A stretch of DNA of 23,369 nucleotides from Albidovulum sp. (GTDB taxonomy: Bacteria; Pseudomonadota; Alphaproteobacteria; Rhodobacterales; Rhodobacteraceae). The notes below the pieces were generated by a model. It saw nothing but the letters and a program-made list of their open reading frames with translations. It searched no databases and was not told the DNA's origin. The translations under genes were made by a program, and so were the position numbers. Where the stretch lies: positions 1-23,369 of the forward strand of contig JAUQYA010000074.1 of NCBI GenBank assembly GCA_030837785.1, read 5' to 3'. The stretch's first letter is position 1; each line of letters starts with the position of its first letter. Shown here one piece after another: positions 6,270 to 14,984 of the stretch.

Positions 6270-7403
6270 ATGACCCCTGCCGAGGAACACCATTTTTCCT
6301 GCCCGCAATGCGGGGCCGAGTTGCGCTTCAGCCCGGGCGAAGCGCGGCTCATCTGCGACCATTGCGGGCACACCGAGTCTGTGGGCTCGGCCGGGCCGCA
6401 CCACCGGCCGGTCCCCGAGACCGACTTCCGCAAGGGGCTGGAAGCGGCGCTGCCCGACACCGAGGTCGAGGTCGCGCGCTATTCGAAATGCCCCAACTGC
6501 GGCGCCGAGGTGCAGTTCGACCCCGCAGTCCACGCCACCGAATGCCCGTTCTGCGCCACGCCGGTCGTCGCCGACACCGGGGCGAGCCGGCACATCAAGC
6601 CAAGGGGCGTGGCCCCCTTCGTCCTGACCGCGTCGGAGGCGCGCAGGGCGATGACGGACTGGCTCGGCGCGCTCTGGTTCGCGCCCTCGGGCCTTCAGGG
6701 CTACGCCCGCAAGGGCCGGGCGATGGAGGGGATCTATGTCCCCTACTGGACCTTCGACGCCGACACCCGGTCGAGCTACGCCGGCCGCCGCGGCATCGTC
6801 TATTATGAAACCCAGCGCGTCCAGGTGCGCGACGCGCAAGGCCGCGTCCACTGGCAGGAACGGCAGGTGGCGCGAATCCGCTGGACGCCGGTGGCGGGCC
6901 GGGTCGCGCGGTTTTTCGACGACGTGCTCGTGCTCGCCTCGCGGTCGCTGCCGCAAGGCTACACCGAGGCGCTGGAACCCTGGGATCTGACCCTGCTCGA
7001 GCCCTATGCGCCCGAGTTCCTCGCGGGCTTCCGCGCCGAGGGCTATACGGTCGGCCTCGAGGAGGGGATGGTCGAGGCGCGCGGCTACATGGACCGGATG
7101 ATCGAGCGCGACGTCCGCTTCGACATCGGTGGCGACCGGCAGGAGATCCATGCGATCGAGACGCAGGTCTCCGCCGTCACCTTCAAGCATATCCTCCTGC
7201 CGGTCTGGACCGCCGCCTACCGCTACCGCGGCCAGAGCTACCGCTTCGTCGTCAACGGCCAGACCGGGCAGGTGAAGGGCGAACGGCCGTGGTCGACCTG
7301 GAAGATCGCGGCAGCGGTGGTCTTCGGCGCGATCCTCGCGGCGGCGATCGTGCTTGGCCTGCAATATGCCGACCAGCAGGGCTGGATCGAGTTGCAATAC
7401 TGA
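6270..7403 (+). CDS. Double zinc-ribbon protein with C-terminal transmembrane anchor
   Basis: 377-residue protein usually annotated as TFIIB-type zinc-ribbon or 'primosomal protein N''-like. It has two four-Cys ribbons: Cys11/14 with Cys29/32, and Cys74/77 with Cys92/95. A middle domain rich in aromatic residues follows (GIYVPYWTFDADTRSSYAG; LLPVWTAAYRYRGQSYRFVVNGQTG). One hydrophobic helix lies at about residues 343-363, close to the C-terminus. It resembles B. subtilis YdjG in pairing zinc ribbons with a membrane segment and in being encoded next to an SPFH protein. This suggests it is a membrane partner of the SPFH protein. It has no helicase motifs, so the PriA-like name is misleading. 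It is the last gene of the operon; a GC-rich hairpin follows. Confidence 0.8.
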   Translation: MTPAEEHHFSCPQCGAELRFSPGEARLICDHCGHTESVGSAGPHHRPVPETDFRKGLEAALPDTEVEVARYSKCPNCGAEVQFDPAVHATECPFCATPVVADTGASRHIKPRGVAPFVLTASEARRAMTDWLGALWFAPSGLQGYARKGRAMEGIYVPYWTFDADTRSSYAGRRGIVYYETQRVQVRDAQGRVHWQERQVARIRWTPVAGRVARFFDDVLVLASRSLPQGYTEALEPWDLTLLEPYAPEFLAGFRAEGYTVGLEEGMVEARGYMDRMIERDVRFDIGGDRQEIHAIETQVSAVTFKHILLPVWTAAYRYRGQSYRFVVNGQTGQVKGERPWSTWKIAAAVVFGAILAAAIVLGLQYADQQGWIELQY

Positions 7404-7411
7404 GGCCAGGA

Positions 7412-7430
7412 CCGGGGGCGCTGCCCCCGG
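7412..7430. terminator. Hairpin between convergent operon and hsp20
   Basis: CCGGGGGC / GCT / GCCCCCGG is a perfect 8-bp stem with a 3-nt loop, placed between two converging genes. It has no T tract. It is the first part of a dispersed intergenic repeat also seen at 20792. Confidence 0.55.
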
Positions 7431-7458
7431 ACCCCCGGAGTATTTCCCGACAGAAAGG
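7412..7458 (+). repeat. Dispersed GC-rich intergenic repeat, copy 1
   Basis: A GC hairpin is followed by ACCCCCGGAGTATTT and GAAAGG. The same order (hairpin, CCCCCGGGGTACTT, GAAGAAGG) recurs at 20792-20839 on the same strand. Both are downstream of stop codons. Confidence 0.65.
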
Positions 7459-7510
7459 GAGGCAGGAAAGGAGGCAGGGCCGGGCGGAGGGTCCGCCGGC
7501 CAAGGCGCCC

Positions 7511-7927
7511 CTAGCCCCTGGCCACCGGCACCTTGCGCGCCCTTGCCGCCTCGGGGGCCGCACGGGCGACCGTCAGGGTCAGCACGCCGTCCTTGAGGTC
7601 GGCGCTGACCGCGCCCTGATCGGCGTCGGCGGGAAGGCGGAACGACCGGCTGAAACTGCCGTACTGGCGTTCGCTGAAATACCAGGTCTCACCCTTTTCC
7701 TCGCGGCTCTCCCTCTTTTCGCCCTTCACCGTCACCATGCCGTCGTCGACGGTCACCTCGACATCCTTGTCCTCGACGCCCGGAAGCTCGATGGCGATCC
7801 GGTAGCTCTTGCCGTCCGAGGAAGCCTCGGAGGCGGGGGCGAGCCATTCCGAAAGCCGGGTGCCGAAGTTGCGGAAGGGTTCGTAGAACGAGGGCCAGAA
7901 GCTCGTTGCCGGGGTTTTCTCGACCAT
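7511..7927 (-). CDS. Small heat shock protein, Hsp20/alpha-crystallin family
   Basis: ATP-independent holdase chaperone that binds unfolding proteins in the cytoplasm. The start at 7927 is preceded on the minus strand by an AGGAGA site eight bases upstream. A longer in-frame start at 7999 would add 24 residues with no such site. The product has 138 residues. The alpha-crystallin domain spans about residues 38-125 (SYRIAIELPGVEDKDVEVTVDDGMVTVKGEKR, then YGSFSRSFRLP). It carries the GVLTLTVAR signature and a C-terminal VPV, which matches the I/V-x-I/V tail motif used for oligomer assembly. The gene is transcribed alone and converges with the upstream operon. Divergent spacing to the sugar kinase gene is 143 bases. 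I could not see a convincing heat-shock sigma promoter. Confidence 0.92.
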   Translation of the reverse strand: MVEKTPATSFWPSFYEPFRNFGTRLSEWLAPASEASSDGKSYRIAIELPGVEDKDVEVTVDDGMVTVKGEKRESREEKGETWYFSERQYGSFSRSFRLPADADQGAVSADLKDGVLTLTVARAAPEAARARKVPVARG

Positions 7928-8013
7928 GACGTCTCTCCTGCGAAAGGGTGCGGGACCAGCCTGCCGCTTGTCCCGTGAGTCGTCCCTGACCGGCGTCAAC
8001 GGGCGCTTGGCCG

Positions 8014-8042
8014 TTGCGGGAAAATCGAGGTTCGTCTAAGGG
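8014..8042 (+). promoter_or_regulatory. Putative sigma70-type promoter for the sugar kinase gene
   Basis: TTGCGG (8014-8019), a 17-base spacer and TAAGGG (8037-8042). The TTGC-17-TAA form resembles the better candidates before hom and tRNA-Glu. Confidence 0.35.
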
Positions 8043-8070
8043 GATGCCGTTTACGCCAACGGAGGGGCGG

Positions 8071-8997
8071 ATGATCCTGAGTTGCGGCGAGGCGCTGGTC
8101 GACATGCTGCCGCGGCGGACCGAGGCGGGCGAGGACGCCTTCGCCCCCTGCCCCGGCGGCGCGGTCTTCAACACCGCCGTGGCGCTTGGCCGGCTCGGTG
8201 TGCCCGCGGGCTTTCTCTCGGGGCTTTCCACCGACCTTTTCGGGCAGATGCTGGCCGGTGCGCTCGACGCCTCGGGCGTCGATGCCGCGCTCTGCCTCCG
8301 CTCGGTCCGGCCGACCACGCTCGCCTTCGTGACGCTCGAGGGCGGCCAGCCGCGCTATGCCTTCTACGACGAGAACACCGCCGGGCGGATGATCCGCGCC
8401 GCCGACCTGCCGGCGCTGCCCGAGACGGTGGTGGCGCTTTTCTTCGGCGGCATCAGCCTGATGGTGGAGCCGGCGGGGGCCGCCTATCAGGCGCTGATGG
8501 AACGCGAGGCGGGATCGGGCCGGGTGATGATGCTCGACCCCAACATCCGCCCCTCGTTCATCGCCGACGAGGCTGCCTATCGCGCGCGGATCGCCCGGAT
8601 GATCGCGCTTGCCGACATCGTCAAGCTGTCGGACGAGGACCTGCGCTGGCTCGAAGGCCGCCGCGGCATCACCGGCGGCGCCGAGGCGGTGCTGGCGAAG
8701 GGGCCGAAGGTCGTCTTCGTGACCGAAGGCGCCGCCGGGGCGCACGCCTTCACCGCGGCGCGGTCGGTCTTCGTGCCGGCGCGGCGGGTCGAGGTCGTCG
8801 ATACCGTGGGCGCGGGCGACACGTTCAACGCCGGCGTGCTGGCAGCCCTTCACCGCGCGGGGGCGCTGACCAGGGCGGGCGTGGCGGCGCTGTCGGACGA
8901 TACCCTGCGCGCGGCGCTCGCGCTTGGCATCCGCGCGGCGGCGGTCACGGTTTCCCGCGCGGGCGCCAACCCGCCCTGGGCGAAGGAGCTGTCCTGA
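8071..8997 (+). CDS. PfkB-family carbohydrate kinase (fructokinase-like)
   Basis: Transfers phosphate from ATP to a sugar, probably fructose. The start ATG 8071 has GGAGGGG four bases upstream and gives the usual N-terminus MILSCGEALVDMLPR. An ATG at 8044 and a TTG at 8014 in frame are less suitable. The product has 308 residues, normal for the family. PfkB signature 1 is represented by PGGAVFNTAVALGRLG near residue 27. Signature 2 is DTVGAGDTFNAGVLAAL, with catalytic base Asp250 in GAGD. The stop codon overlaps the dtd start by one base. Substrate specificity within PfkB cannot be settled from sequence; adenosine or 2-keto-3-deoxygluconate kinases are alternatives. Confidence 0.85.
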   Translation: MILSCGEALVDMLPRRTEAGEDAFAPCPGGAVFNTAVALGRLGVPAGFLSGLSTDLFGQMLAGALDASGVDAALCLRSVRPTTLAFVTLEGGQPRYAFYDENTAGRMIRAADLPALPETVVALFFGGISLMVEPAGAAYQALMEREAGSGRVMMLDPNIRPSFIADEAAYRARIARMIALADIVKLSDEDLRWLEGRRGITGGAEAVLAKGPKVVFVTEGAAGAHAFTAARSVFVPARRVEVVDTVGAGDTFNAGVLAALHRAGALTRAGVAALSDDTLRAALALGIRAAAVTVSRAGANPPWAKELS

Positions 8998-9440
8998 TGC
9001 GTGCGCTTGTCCAGCGGGTCCGCGAGGCGCGGGTGACCGTCGCGGGCCGGGTCACCGGCGAGATCGGCGAGGGGCTCCTGATCCTCGTCTGTGCGATGCA
9101 GGGGGACACCGGGGTCGAGGCCGATGCGCTCGCGCTCAAGATCGCGCGGCTGCGCATCTTCAAGGACGATGCCGGCAAGATGAACCGGTCGCTCCTCGAC
9201 ACCGGCGGTGCCGCGCTGGTGGTCAGCCAGTTCACGCTGGCCGCCGACACCTCGCGCGGCAACCGACCGGGGTTTTCCACCGCCGCGCCGCCGGCCGAGG
9301 GCGAACGGCTCTACCTGCTGCTCTGCGACCGGCTCCGGGCCGAGGGCCTGAGGGTGGAGACCGGCGAATTCGGCGGCGACATGGACGTGGCGCTGGTCAA
9401 CCAGGGGCCGGTGACGATCTGGCTCGATACGGCGAGGTGA
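8997..9440 (+). CDS. dtd: D-aminoacyl-tRNA deacylase
   Basis: Hydrolyses D-amino acids (and mischarged glycine) from tRNA, a proofreading step in translation. The 147-residue product matches the family length (E. coli 145). N-terminus MRALVQRVREARVTV is typical. The two active-site motifs sit at the canonical positions: SQFTL at residues 77-81 with Thr80, and the cis Gly137-Pro138 pair in NQGPVT. The ATG shares one base with the kinase stop (TGATG), so the two genes are translationally coupled, though their functions are unrelated. Confidence 0.95.
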   Translation: MRALVQRVREARVTVAGRVTGEIGEGLLILVCAMQGDTGVEADALALKIARLRIFKDDAGKMNRSLLDTGGAALVVSQFTLAADTSRGNRPGFSTAAPPAEGERLYLLLCDRLRAEGLRVETGEFGGDMDVALVNQGPVTIWLDTAR

Positions 9441-9463
9441 GGGCAGCGACGGCATCCTCCCGA

Positions 9464-9482
9464 CCCTTCGCATGGCGAAGGG
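9464..9482 (+). terminator. Hairpin after dtd
   Basis: CCCTTCGC / ATG / GCGAAGGG is a perfect 8-bp stem, 24 bases after the dtd stop. It has no T tract and it runs into the first copy of a 40-bp repeat. Confidence 0.5.
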
Positions 9483-9592
9483 CGTTCGGCGCTGAAAATG
9501 CCCCACCGGAGAGTTTCCTGGTCCGGCCGTCCCGGCCCTCCGCTTGCGCTTCGGGCGTTCGGCGCTGAAAACGCCCCACCGGAGAGTTTCCT
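9480..9592. repeat. Pair of 40-bp intergenic repeats
   Basis: Copies at 9480-9519 and 9553-9592 are identical at 39 of 40 bases and lie 73 bases apart in direct orientation. The conserved core runs GGGCGTTCGGCGCTGAAAA, then YGCCCCACCGGAGAGTTTCCT. In copy 2, GGGCGTT (9553-9559) pairs with AACGCCC (9570-9576). The one differing base in copy 1 keeps the stem through a G-T pair. They fill most of the gap between dtd and the converging eamA-type gene. Confidence 0.85.
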
Positions 9593-9600
9593 TTTCCGCC

Positions 9601-10524
9601 TCACCCCTGCGGGGTCATCGACTTGCGCTGGCGTTCCCGGTCGAGGCCGAGCCTTCCCTCGCGCCAGATGATGAGAATCCCCGCGACCACGACCAGCGCC
9701 GCACCCGCCAGGACCGCCCTGCCCGGCACCTCGCCGAAGACGAAATAGCCGACGGCGATGGCCATCAGCATCGAGGCGTATTCGAAAGGCGCGATCACCG
9801 AGGCATCGGCGTGGCGGTAGGAGGAGGTGAGCAGCACCTGCCCGATCCCGCCCAGAAGGCCGGCCGTGACCAGCATCGCCGCGGTCCCGGCGTCCGGCAT
9901 CACCCAGCCGAAGGGGACCGTGATCAGCGAGAGAAGCGCGGAGTTGACCGAGAAGTAGAAGACGATGGCCGTGGTCTTCTCCTCGCCGACGAGGCGGCGG
10001 ACAAAGACCTGGGCGAGCGAGGCGAAGACCGCGCCCACCAGGACGACGATCGCGCCCAGCGCCTCCTCGGCCCCGATCTGGCCGGACCTGAGCGCGGTGA
10101 GCCTCGGCGAGAGCACGATGAGCACGCCAGCCATCCCGAGTGCCACCGCAAAGATCCGGAAGGCGCGCACCTTCTCGCCAAGGAACATCGCCGCAAAGAC
10201 GACGGTCAGAAGCGGCGCCGCGTAGCCGATCGCGGTGACCTCGGTCAGCGGCAGGAGGCCAAGCCCGGCAAAGCCGAAGCCCATCGCCGCCGTGCCCATC
10301 AGCCCGCGCCAGAAGTGGCCGAGCGGATTGCGCGTGGCAAGCCCCGCGCCGAGGCCGCGCGTGGCGACGAGCCAGACGAGGATCACCGGCACCGCGAAGG
10401 TGGAGCGGAAGAACACCGCCTGCCCCGGCGGCACCGCATCCGAGGCCGCCTTGATCAGGCTGGCCATCGCCATGAAGACGGCGACCGAGGCGACTTTCAG
10501 CGAGATGCCGCGCAGCGGGGTCAT
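9601..10524 (-). CDS. EamA-family (DMT superfamily) transporter
   Basis: Inner-membrane permease of the drug/metabolite transporter superfamily. The start at 10524 is chosen because GGGAAGGG lies just upstream on the minus strand; the ATG at 10557 would add 11 residues without support. The product has 307 residues with about ten hydrophobic segments in two EamA repeats. Each repeat is recognisable, as in PPGQAVFFRSTFAVPVIL and in the second half YFVFGEVPGRAVLAGAALVVVAGILII. The C-terminus is short and basic. It lies 60 bases downstream of the crotonase gene on the same strand and may be co-transcribed. The substrate is unknown; members export amino acids, purines or other metabolites. Confidence 0.88.
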   Translation of the reverse strand: MTPLRGISLKVASVAVFMAMASLIKAASDAVPPGQAVFFRSTFAVPVILVWLVATRGLGAGLATRNPLGHFWRGLMGTAAMGFGFAGLGLLPLTEVTAIGYAAPLLTVVFAAMFLGEKVRAFRIFAVALGMAGVLIVLSPRLTALRSGQIGAEEALGAIVVLVGAVFASLAQVFVRRLVGEEKTTAIVFYFSVNSALLSLITVPFGWVMPDAGTAAMLVTAGLLGGIGQVLLTSSYRHADASVIAPFEYASMLMAIAVGYFVFGEVPGRAVLAGAALVVVAGILIIWREGRLGLDRERQRKSMTPQG

Positions 10525-10584
10525 CGGCCCTTCCCTTCGCCGGCCAGAAAGGCGCAAAGCGATGGCGCCGGCAAGGCGAAAGCG

Positions 10585-11382
10585 TCAGTCGGGACGCACC
10601 CTTGCCCCGCTCTTGTCGGCGAAGGCGGCCAGCCTGCCCTTCGCCGCGGGCTGGGTGTTGACGATCCCCGCGACCATCGATTCGGCATAGGCCGCATCGA
10701 GCGCCGACATGTTCTGCATGTGGCTGATCGCCGAGCAGACGGCGAAGTTGGCAAGCGGCGTGTTGGCCGCGATAGCGCGCGCCAGTTCCATCGCCCTGGC
10801 CTCGCTGTCATCGACGAGATACTGGCAAAGGCCGACCGACACCGCCTCCTCGCCCTTGTAGATGCGTCCGGTCAGCATCATGTCGATCATCCGCGCCTTG
10901 CCGACGAGGTCGGCGACCCGGATCGTCGCGCCGCCGCCGGTGAAAAGGCCCCGCTGGCCTTCCGGCAGGGCGAAATAGGTGCCGTGGTCGGCCACCCGGA
11001 TGTGCACGGCCGAGGCAAGCTCCAGCCCGCCGCCGACCACCGCGCCCTTCAGCGCGGCGATGATCGGCACGCCGGAATATTCCATCTTGTTGAAGGCCTC
11101 GTGCCAGCGCAGGCAGATCTGCATGAACTCGGCCGGGGTCCGTTCGGCATTGAGATGCTCGACCAGATCGAGCCCGGCGCAGAAATGCGCGCCCTCGGCC
11201 CTCAGCACCACGGCGCGGATGCCGGCGCGCGGGACGGCGGAAAAGAGCGTGACCAGCTCGTCCACCGTGGCCGCGTTCAGCGCATTGCGCTTTTCGGGGC
11301 GGTTCAGGGTGACGGTGGCGATGCCGTCGGCATCCGTCGACACCTTCAGAAGCCGAAGCGGCAGATCGTCGATCGCGGTCAT
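10585..11382 (-). CDS. Crotonase / enoyl-CoA hydratase family protein
   Basis: Member of the crotonase superfamily acting on an acyl-CoA. The start at 11382 (MTAIDDLPLRLLKV) follows GGGAGAG on the minus strand; upstream in-frame residues have no family character. The product has 265 residues, normal length. Landmarks are NRPEKRNALNAATVDEL near the N-terminus and AEGAHFCAGLDLVEH (oxyanion-hole strand). GAVVGGGLELA carries the first catalytic Glu position, and LPEGQRGLFTGGGA the second. Both Glu positions of true hydratases are present. The reaction could still be hydration, isomerisation or another crotonase chemistry. It follows gdh by 85 bases with a strong hairpin between them, so it is probably only partly co-transcribed with gdh. 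Confidence 0.87.
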   Translation of the reverse strand: MTAIDDLPLRLLKVSTDADGIATVTLNRPEKRNALNAATVDELVTLFSAVPRAGIRAVVLRAEGAHFCAGLDLVEHLNAERTPAEFMQICLRWHEAFNKMEYSGVPIIAALKGAVVGGGLELASAVHIRVADHGTYFALPEGQRGLFTGGGATIRVADLVGKARMIDMMLTGRIYKGEEAVSVGLCQYLVDDSEARAMELARAIAANTPLANFAVCSAISHMQNMSALDAAYAESMVAGIVNTQPAAKGRLAAFADKSGARVRPD

Positions 11383-11412
11383 GGCAGGTCTCTCCCTGTC
11401 GGCGGGATGGTG

Positions 11413-11444
11413 CGGGGCGGCGGCGCGGTGGCCCCGCCGCCCCG
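11413..11444 (-). terminator. Strong GC hairpin downstream of glutamate dehydrogenase
   Basis: An 11-bp perfect stem (11413-11423 with 11434-11444) and a 10-nt loop lie in the 85-base gap between gdh and the crotonase gene. It probably reduces read-through. No T run is visible. Confidence 0.5.
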
Positions 11445-11467
11445 GTTCTCGGTGAACGCGGGCGCGC

Positions 11468-12898
<1,431 letters not shown>

Positions 12899-12993
12899 TG
12901 GGTTCCTCCTTGGCTGGCCCGTCCGGCCTTGCGGCCGAAATGCCGGCGCCCGTCGGTCGGACGGACGGGGCGTTGATGATGCTCTCCCTCGCT

Positions 12994-13021
12994 CTGTTAG
13001 CAGACGGCATCGGAAAGGCAA
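12994..13021 (-). promoter_or_regulatory. Putative promoter for glutamate dehydrogenase
   Basis: On the minus strand TTGCCT (13016-13021), a 16-base spacer and TAACAG (12994-12999). It fits the TTGC/TAA style of other candidate promoters in this window. The leader to the ATG would be about 90 bases and contains several short GC stems. Confidence 0.35.
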
Positions 13022-13138
13022 CCCGGGGCGCGGCCAGGGCGCGGCGCGGGCGGCTCGGACAGAATCACCCGCGCGGCATTGTTCCGGCCGCCTGCACAGT
13101 CTGGCAACGGACGGCCGGCATGTGCATGGCCCGGCGTC

Positions 13139-13155
13139 AATTCGCCCCGCGAATT
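13139..13155. promoter_or_regulatory. 17-bp dyad upstream of tad operon
   Basis: AATTCGC-CCC-GCGAATT is a perfect 7-bp inverted repeat with a 3-base centre, 122 bases before the tadG start. It is a candidate operator. Confidence 0.45.
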
Positions 13156-13168
13156 TGTCCTGCCTCAA

Positions 13169-13203
13169 TTTTGCCGCAAGTCGGACCCCAGTTTTGCCGC
13201 AAG
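13169..13203. promoter_or_regulatory. Paired TTTTGCCGCAAG boxes upstream of tad operon
   Basis: The 12-mer occurs at 13169-13180 and 13192-13203. Each contains TTGCcGCAA, a dyad around one central base. The 23-base spacing is close to two helical turns, as for a dimeric regulator bound on one DNA face. They lie 74-108 bases before the tadG start. Confidence 0.5.
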
Positions 13204-13276
13204 AGTCTCTGAGAACCGATGCCGCGCTCGGTCTGCTCTGCGCTGTAAGGTTGCCGTCCTGGGGAAAGGGTTGGTT

Positions 13277-14983
13277 ATGATGAATATTGCCCCCACGTCC
13301 GTTTTCGTGGCTTCCGTCCGGTCCGCTGCCATCGGCCGGGCAAGGGCCGCGCTTGGCCGGTTCCGGCGCGAGGAGGAGGGCTCGCTCATCATCTTCGGGC
13401 TTTTCGCCTTCGTGATGATGCTGCTCCTGGCCGGCGTCTCGCTCGACCTGATGCGGTTCGAGGAGCGGCGCACGACGCTGCAGAACACCATCGACCGCGC
13501 CTCGCTGGCCGCGGCCGACCTCCAGCAGACGCTCGATCCGAAGGACGTGGTCAAGGACTACTTCGCGAAAGCCGGCCTGACCCCGCCGGCGGACGAGAAT
13601 ATCATCGTCACCCAGGGCATGCTCAGCGACTACCGCAAGGTCGAGATCAAGGTCTCCGAACAGATGCCGACCTGGTTCATGGCGCTCGTCGGTGTCAAGA
13701 CGCTGTCGACGCCCGCCGCCTCGACCGCCGAGGAAAGCGTCGGCCAGATCGAGATTTCGCTGATCCTCGACATCTCGGGCTCGATGAACTCCAACAACCG
13801 GCTGAAGAACCTCAAGCCGGCCGCGAAGAGCTTCGTCGACCAGATCTTCGACTCGGCCGAAGCCGACAAGGTCTCGATCTCGATCATTCCCTATGCCACC
13901 CAGGTTGCGATCAGCGACGACCTCGCCAGCTACTTCAACATGACGGCCGAGCACACCTATTCGAACTGCATCGAGTTCAACCCGTCGGCGGGCGATTTCG
14001 ACACGACCGCGGTCTCGTTCGGCTTCGGCGCCTCCGACCGCGTCTATCAGCGCAACGGCCACTTCGATCCGTTCTACAAGGCCAGCCCGCCGTCGCTGAC
14101 GAACTGCCCGCCCGAGACCGAGCGGCAGGTCCTGCCGTTCTCGGGCGACCGCGACCAGCTCAAGACCTACATCAACAACCTGACGGCCGAGGGCAACACC
14201 TCGATCGACATCGGCATGAAATGGGGCGCGGCGCTGCTCGATCCCTCGATGCAGCCCGTGGTGGACGGGATGATCGACGACAACCTCATCCCCGCGACCT
14301 TCAGCGACCGGCCCTATGCGTTCAATGACCCGGATGCGCTGAAGATCATCGTGCTGATGACCGATGGCGAGAACACGACCGAATACCGGCTGCGCAACAA
14401 CACCACCTCGAGCACCTACTACGACGAGGGGCAGAGCCTGCTGGTGCGCAACCCCTGGTATCGCACCAACGGCTCGTCGTCGGACGACTGGTCGCGCGAG
14501 CAGTATTCGCTCTGGGATGCGTCGAAGGGCAAGTATTACATCTTCGCCAAGAGCACCTGGCGCACCCAGGCGTGGGGCGACCAGACCGGCGACAAGGGAT
14601 ACGTCTCCTCGCCGACCTCGGTGCCGATGACCTGGCAGGATGTCTGGCACGACATGTCGATCTACTACTTCTCGGATGAACTGATCTACCGCGCCTACGG
14701 CAGTTCCTCGCTGCGCAACCAGTGGCGCCCGGCCTCGGTGTCGAACCCCAAGGCCAACACCTATATCAACAACGCCAAGGACGGGATCACGCTCGACATC
14801 TGCAGCGCGGCCAAGACCGAAGGCATCCGCATCTACACGATCGCCTTCGAGGCGCCGACGGGGGGCCAGCAGCTTCTCGAATCCTGCCAGAACGCCGGCT
14901 ACTACGCGGTGGAAGGCCTCGACATCAACGACGCCTTCGCGGGCATCGTGAACTCCATCAACAAGCTGAGGCTGACGCACTGA
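13277..14983 (+). CDS. TadG-like pilus assembly protein with von Willebrand A domain
   Basis: Envelope protein of the Flp/Tad pilus or tight-adherence type. The start ATG 13277 has GAAAGGG seven bases upstream (the adjacent ATG 13280 is possible). The product has 568 residues. Residues about 30-56 form a pilin-like N-terminal helix after an Arg/Glu-rich stretch (RREEEGSLIIFGLFAFVMM), placing the bulk outside the cytoplasm. The vWA domain begins near residue 158. Its metal-site (MIDAS) elements are Asp165-x-Ser167-x-Ser169 (DISGS), Thr308 in GNTSIDIG and Asp363 in MTDGEN. A large aromatic-rich insert (about residues 370-480) separates the last MIDAS Asp from the C-terminal AGYYAVEGLDINDAFAGIVNSI block. 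It is the first of three linked tad-type genes; no Tad ATPase or secretin gene is in the window. Confidence 0.87.
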   Translation: MMNIAPTSVFVASVRSAAIGRARAALGRFRREEEGSLIIFGLFAFVMMLLLAGVSLDLMRFEERRTTLQNTIDRASLAAADLQQTLDPKDVVKDYFAKAGLTPPADENIIVTQGMLSDYRKVEIKVSEQMPTWFMALVGVKTLSTPAASTAEESVGQIEISLILDISGSMNSNNRLKNLKPAAKSFVDQIFDSAEADKVSISIIPYATQVAISDDLASYFNMTAEHTYSNCIEFNPSAGDFDTTAVSFGFGASDRVYQRNGHFDPFYKASPPSLTNCPPETERQVLPFSGDRDQLKTYINNLTAEGNTSIDIGMKWGAALLDPSMQPVVDGMIDDNLIPATFSDRPYAFNDPDALKIIVLMTDGENTTEYRLRNNTTSSTYYDEGQSLLVRNPWYRTNGSSSDDWSREQYSLWDASKGKYYIFAKSTWRTQAWGDQTGDKGYVSSPTSVPMTWQDVWHDMSIYYFSDELIYRAYGSSSLRNQWRPASVSNPKANTYINNAKDGITLDICSAAKTEGIRIYTIAFEAPTGGQQLLESCQNAGYYAVEGLDINDAFAGIVNSINKLRLTH

Positions 14984-14984
14984 G

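Larger units (their letters stand above)
12899..13276. other. 378-base divergent intergenic region, gdh / tad genes
   Basis: No convincing gene is present: the frames here lack the codon bias of the neighbours and show no family character. The left half holds the gdh leader and promoter. The right half (from about 13130) is relatively AT-rich and carries a 17-bp dyad and two copies of TTTTGCCGCAAG ahead of the tad operon. Confidence 0.6.

Noticed and set aside
5010..7397. 795-codon minus-strand frame antisense to the SPFH and zinc-ribbon genes
   Set aside because: High-GC shadow frame rich in His, Arg and Asp with no recognisable domain, opposite two well-supported genes.
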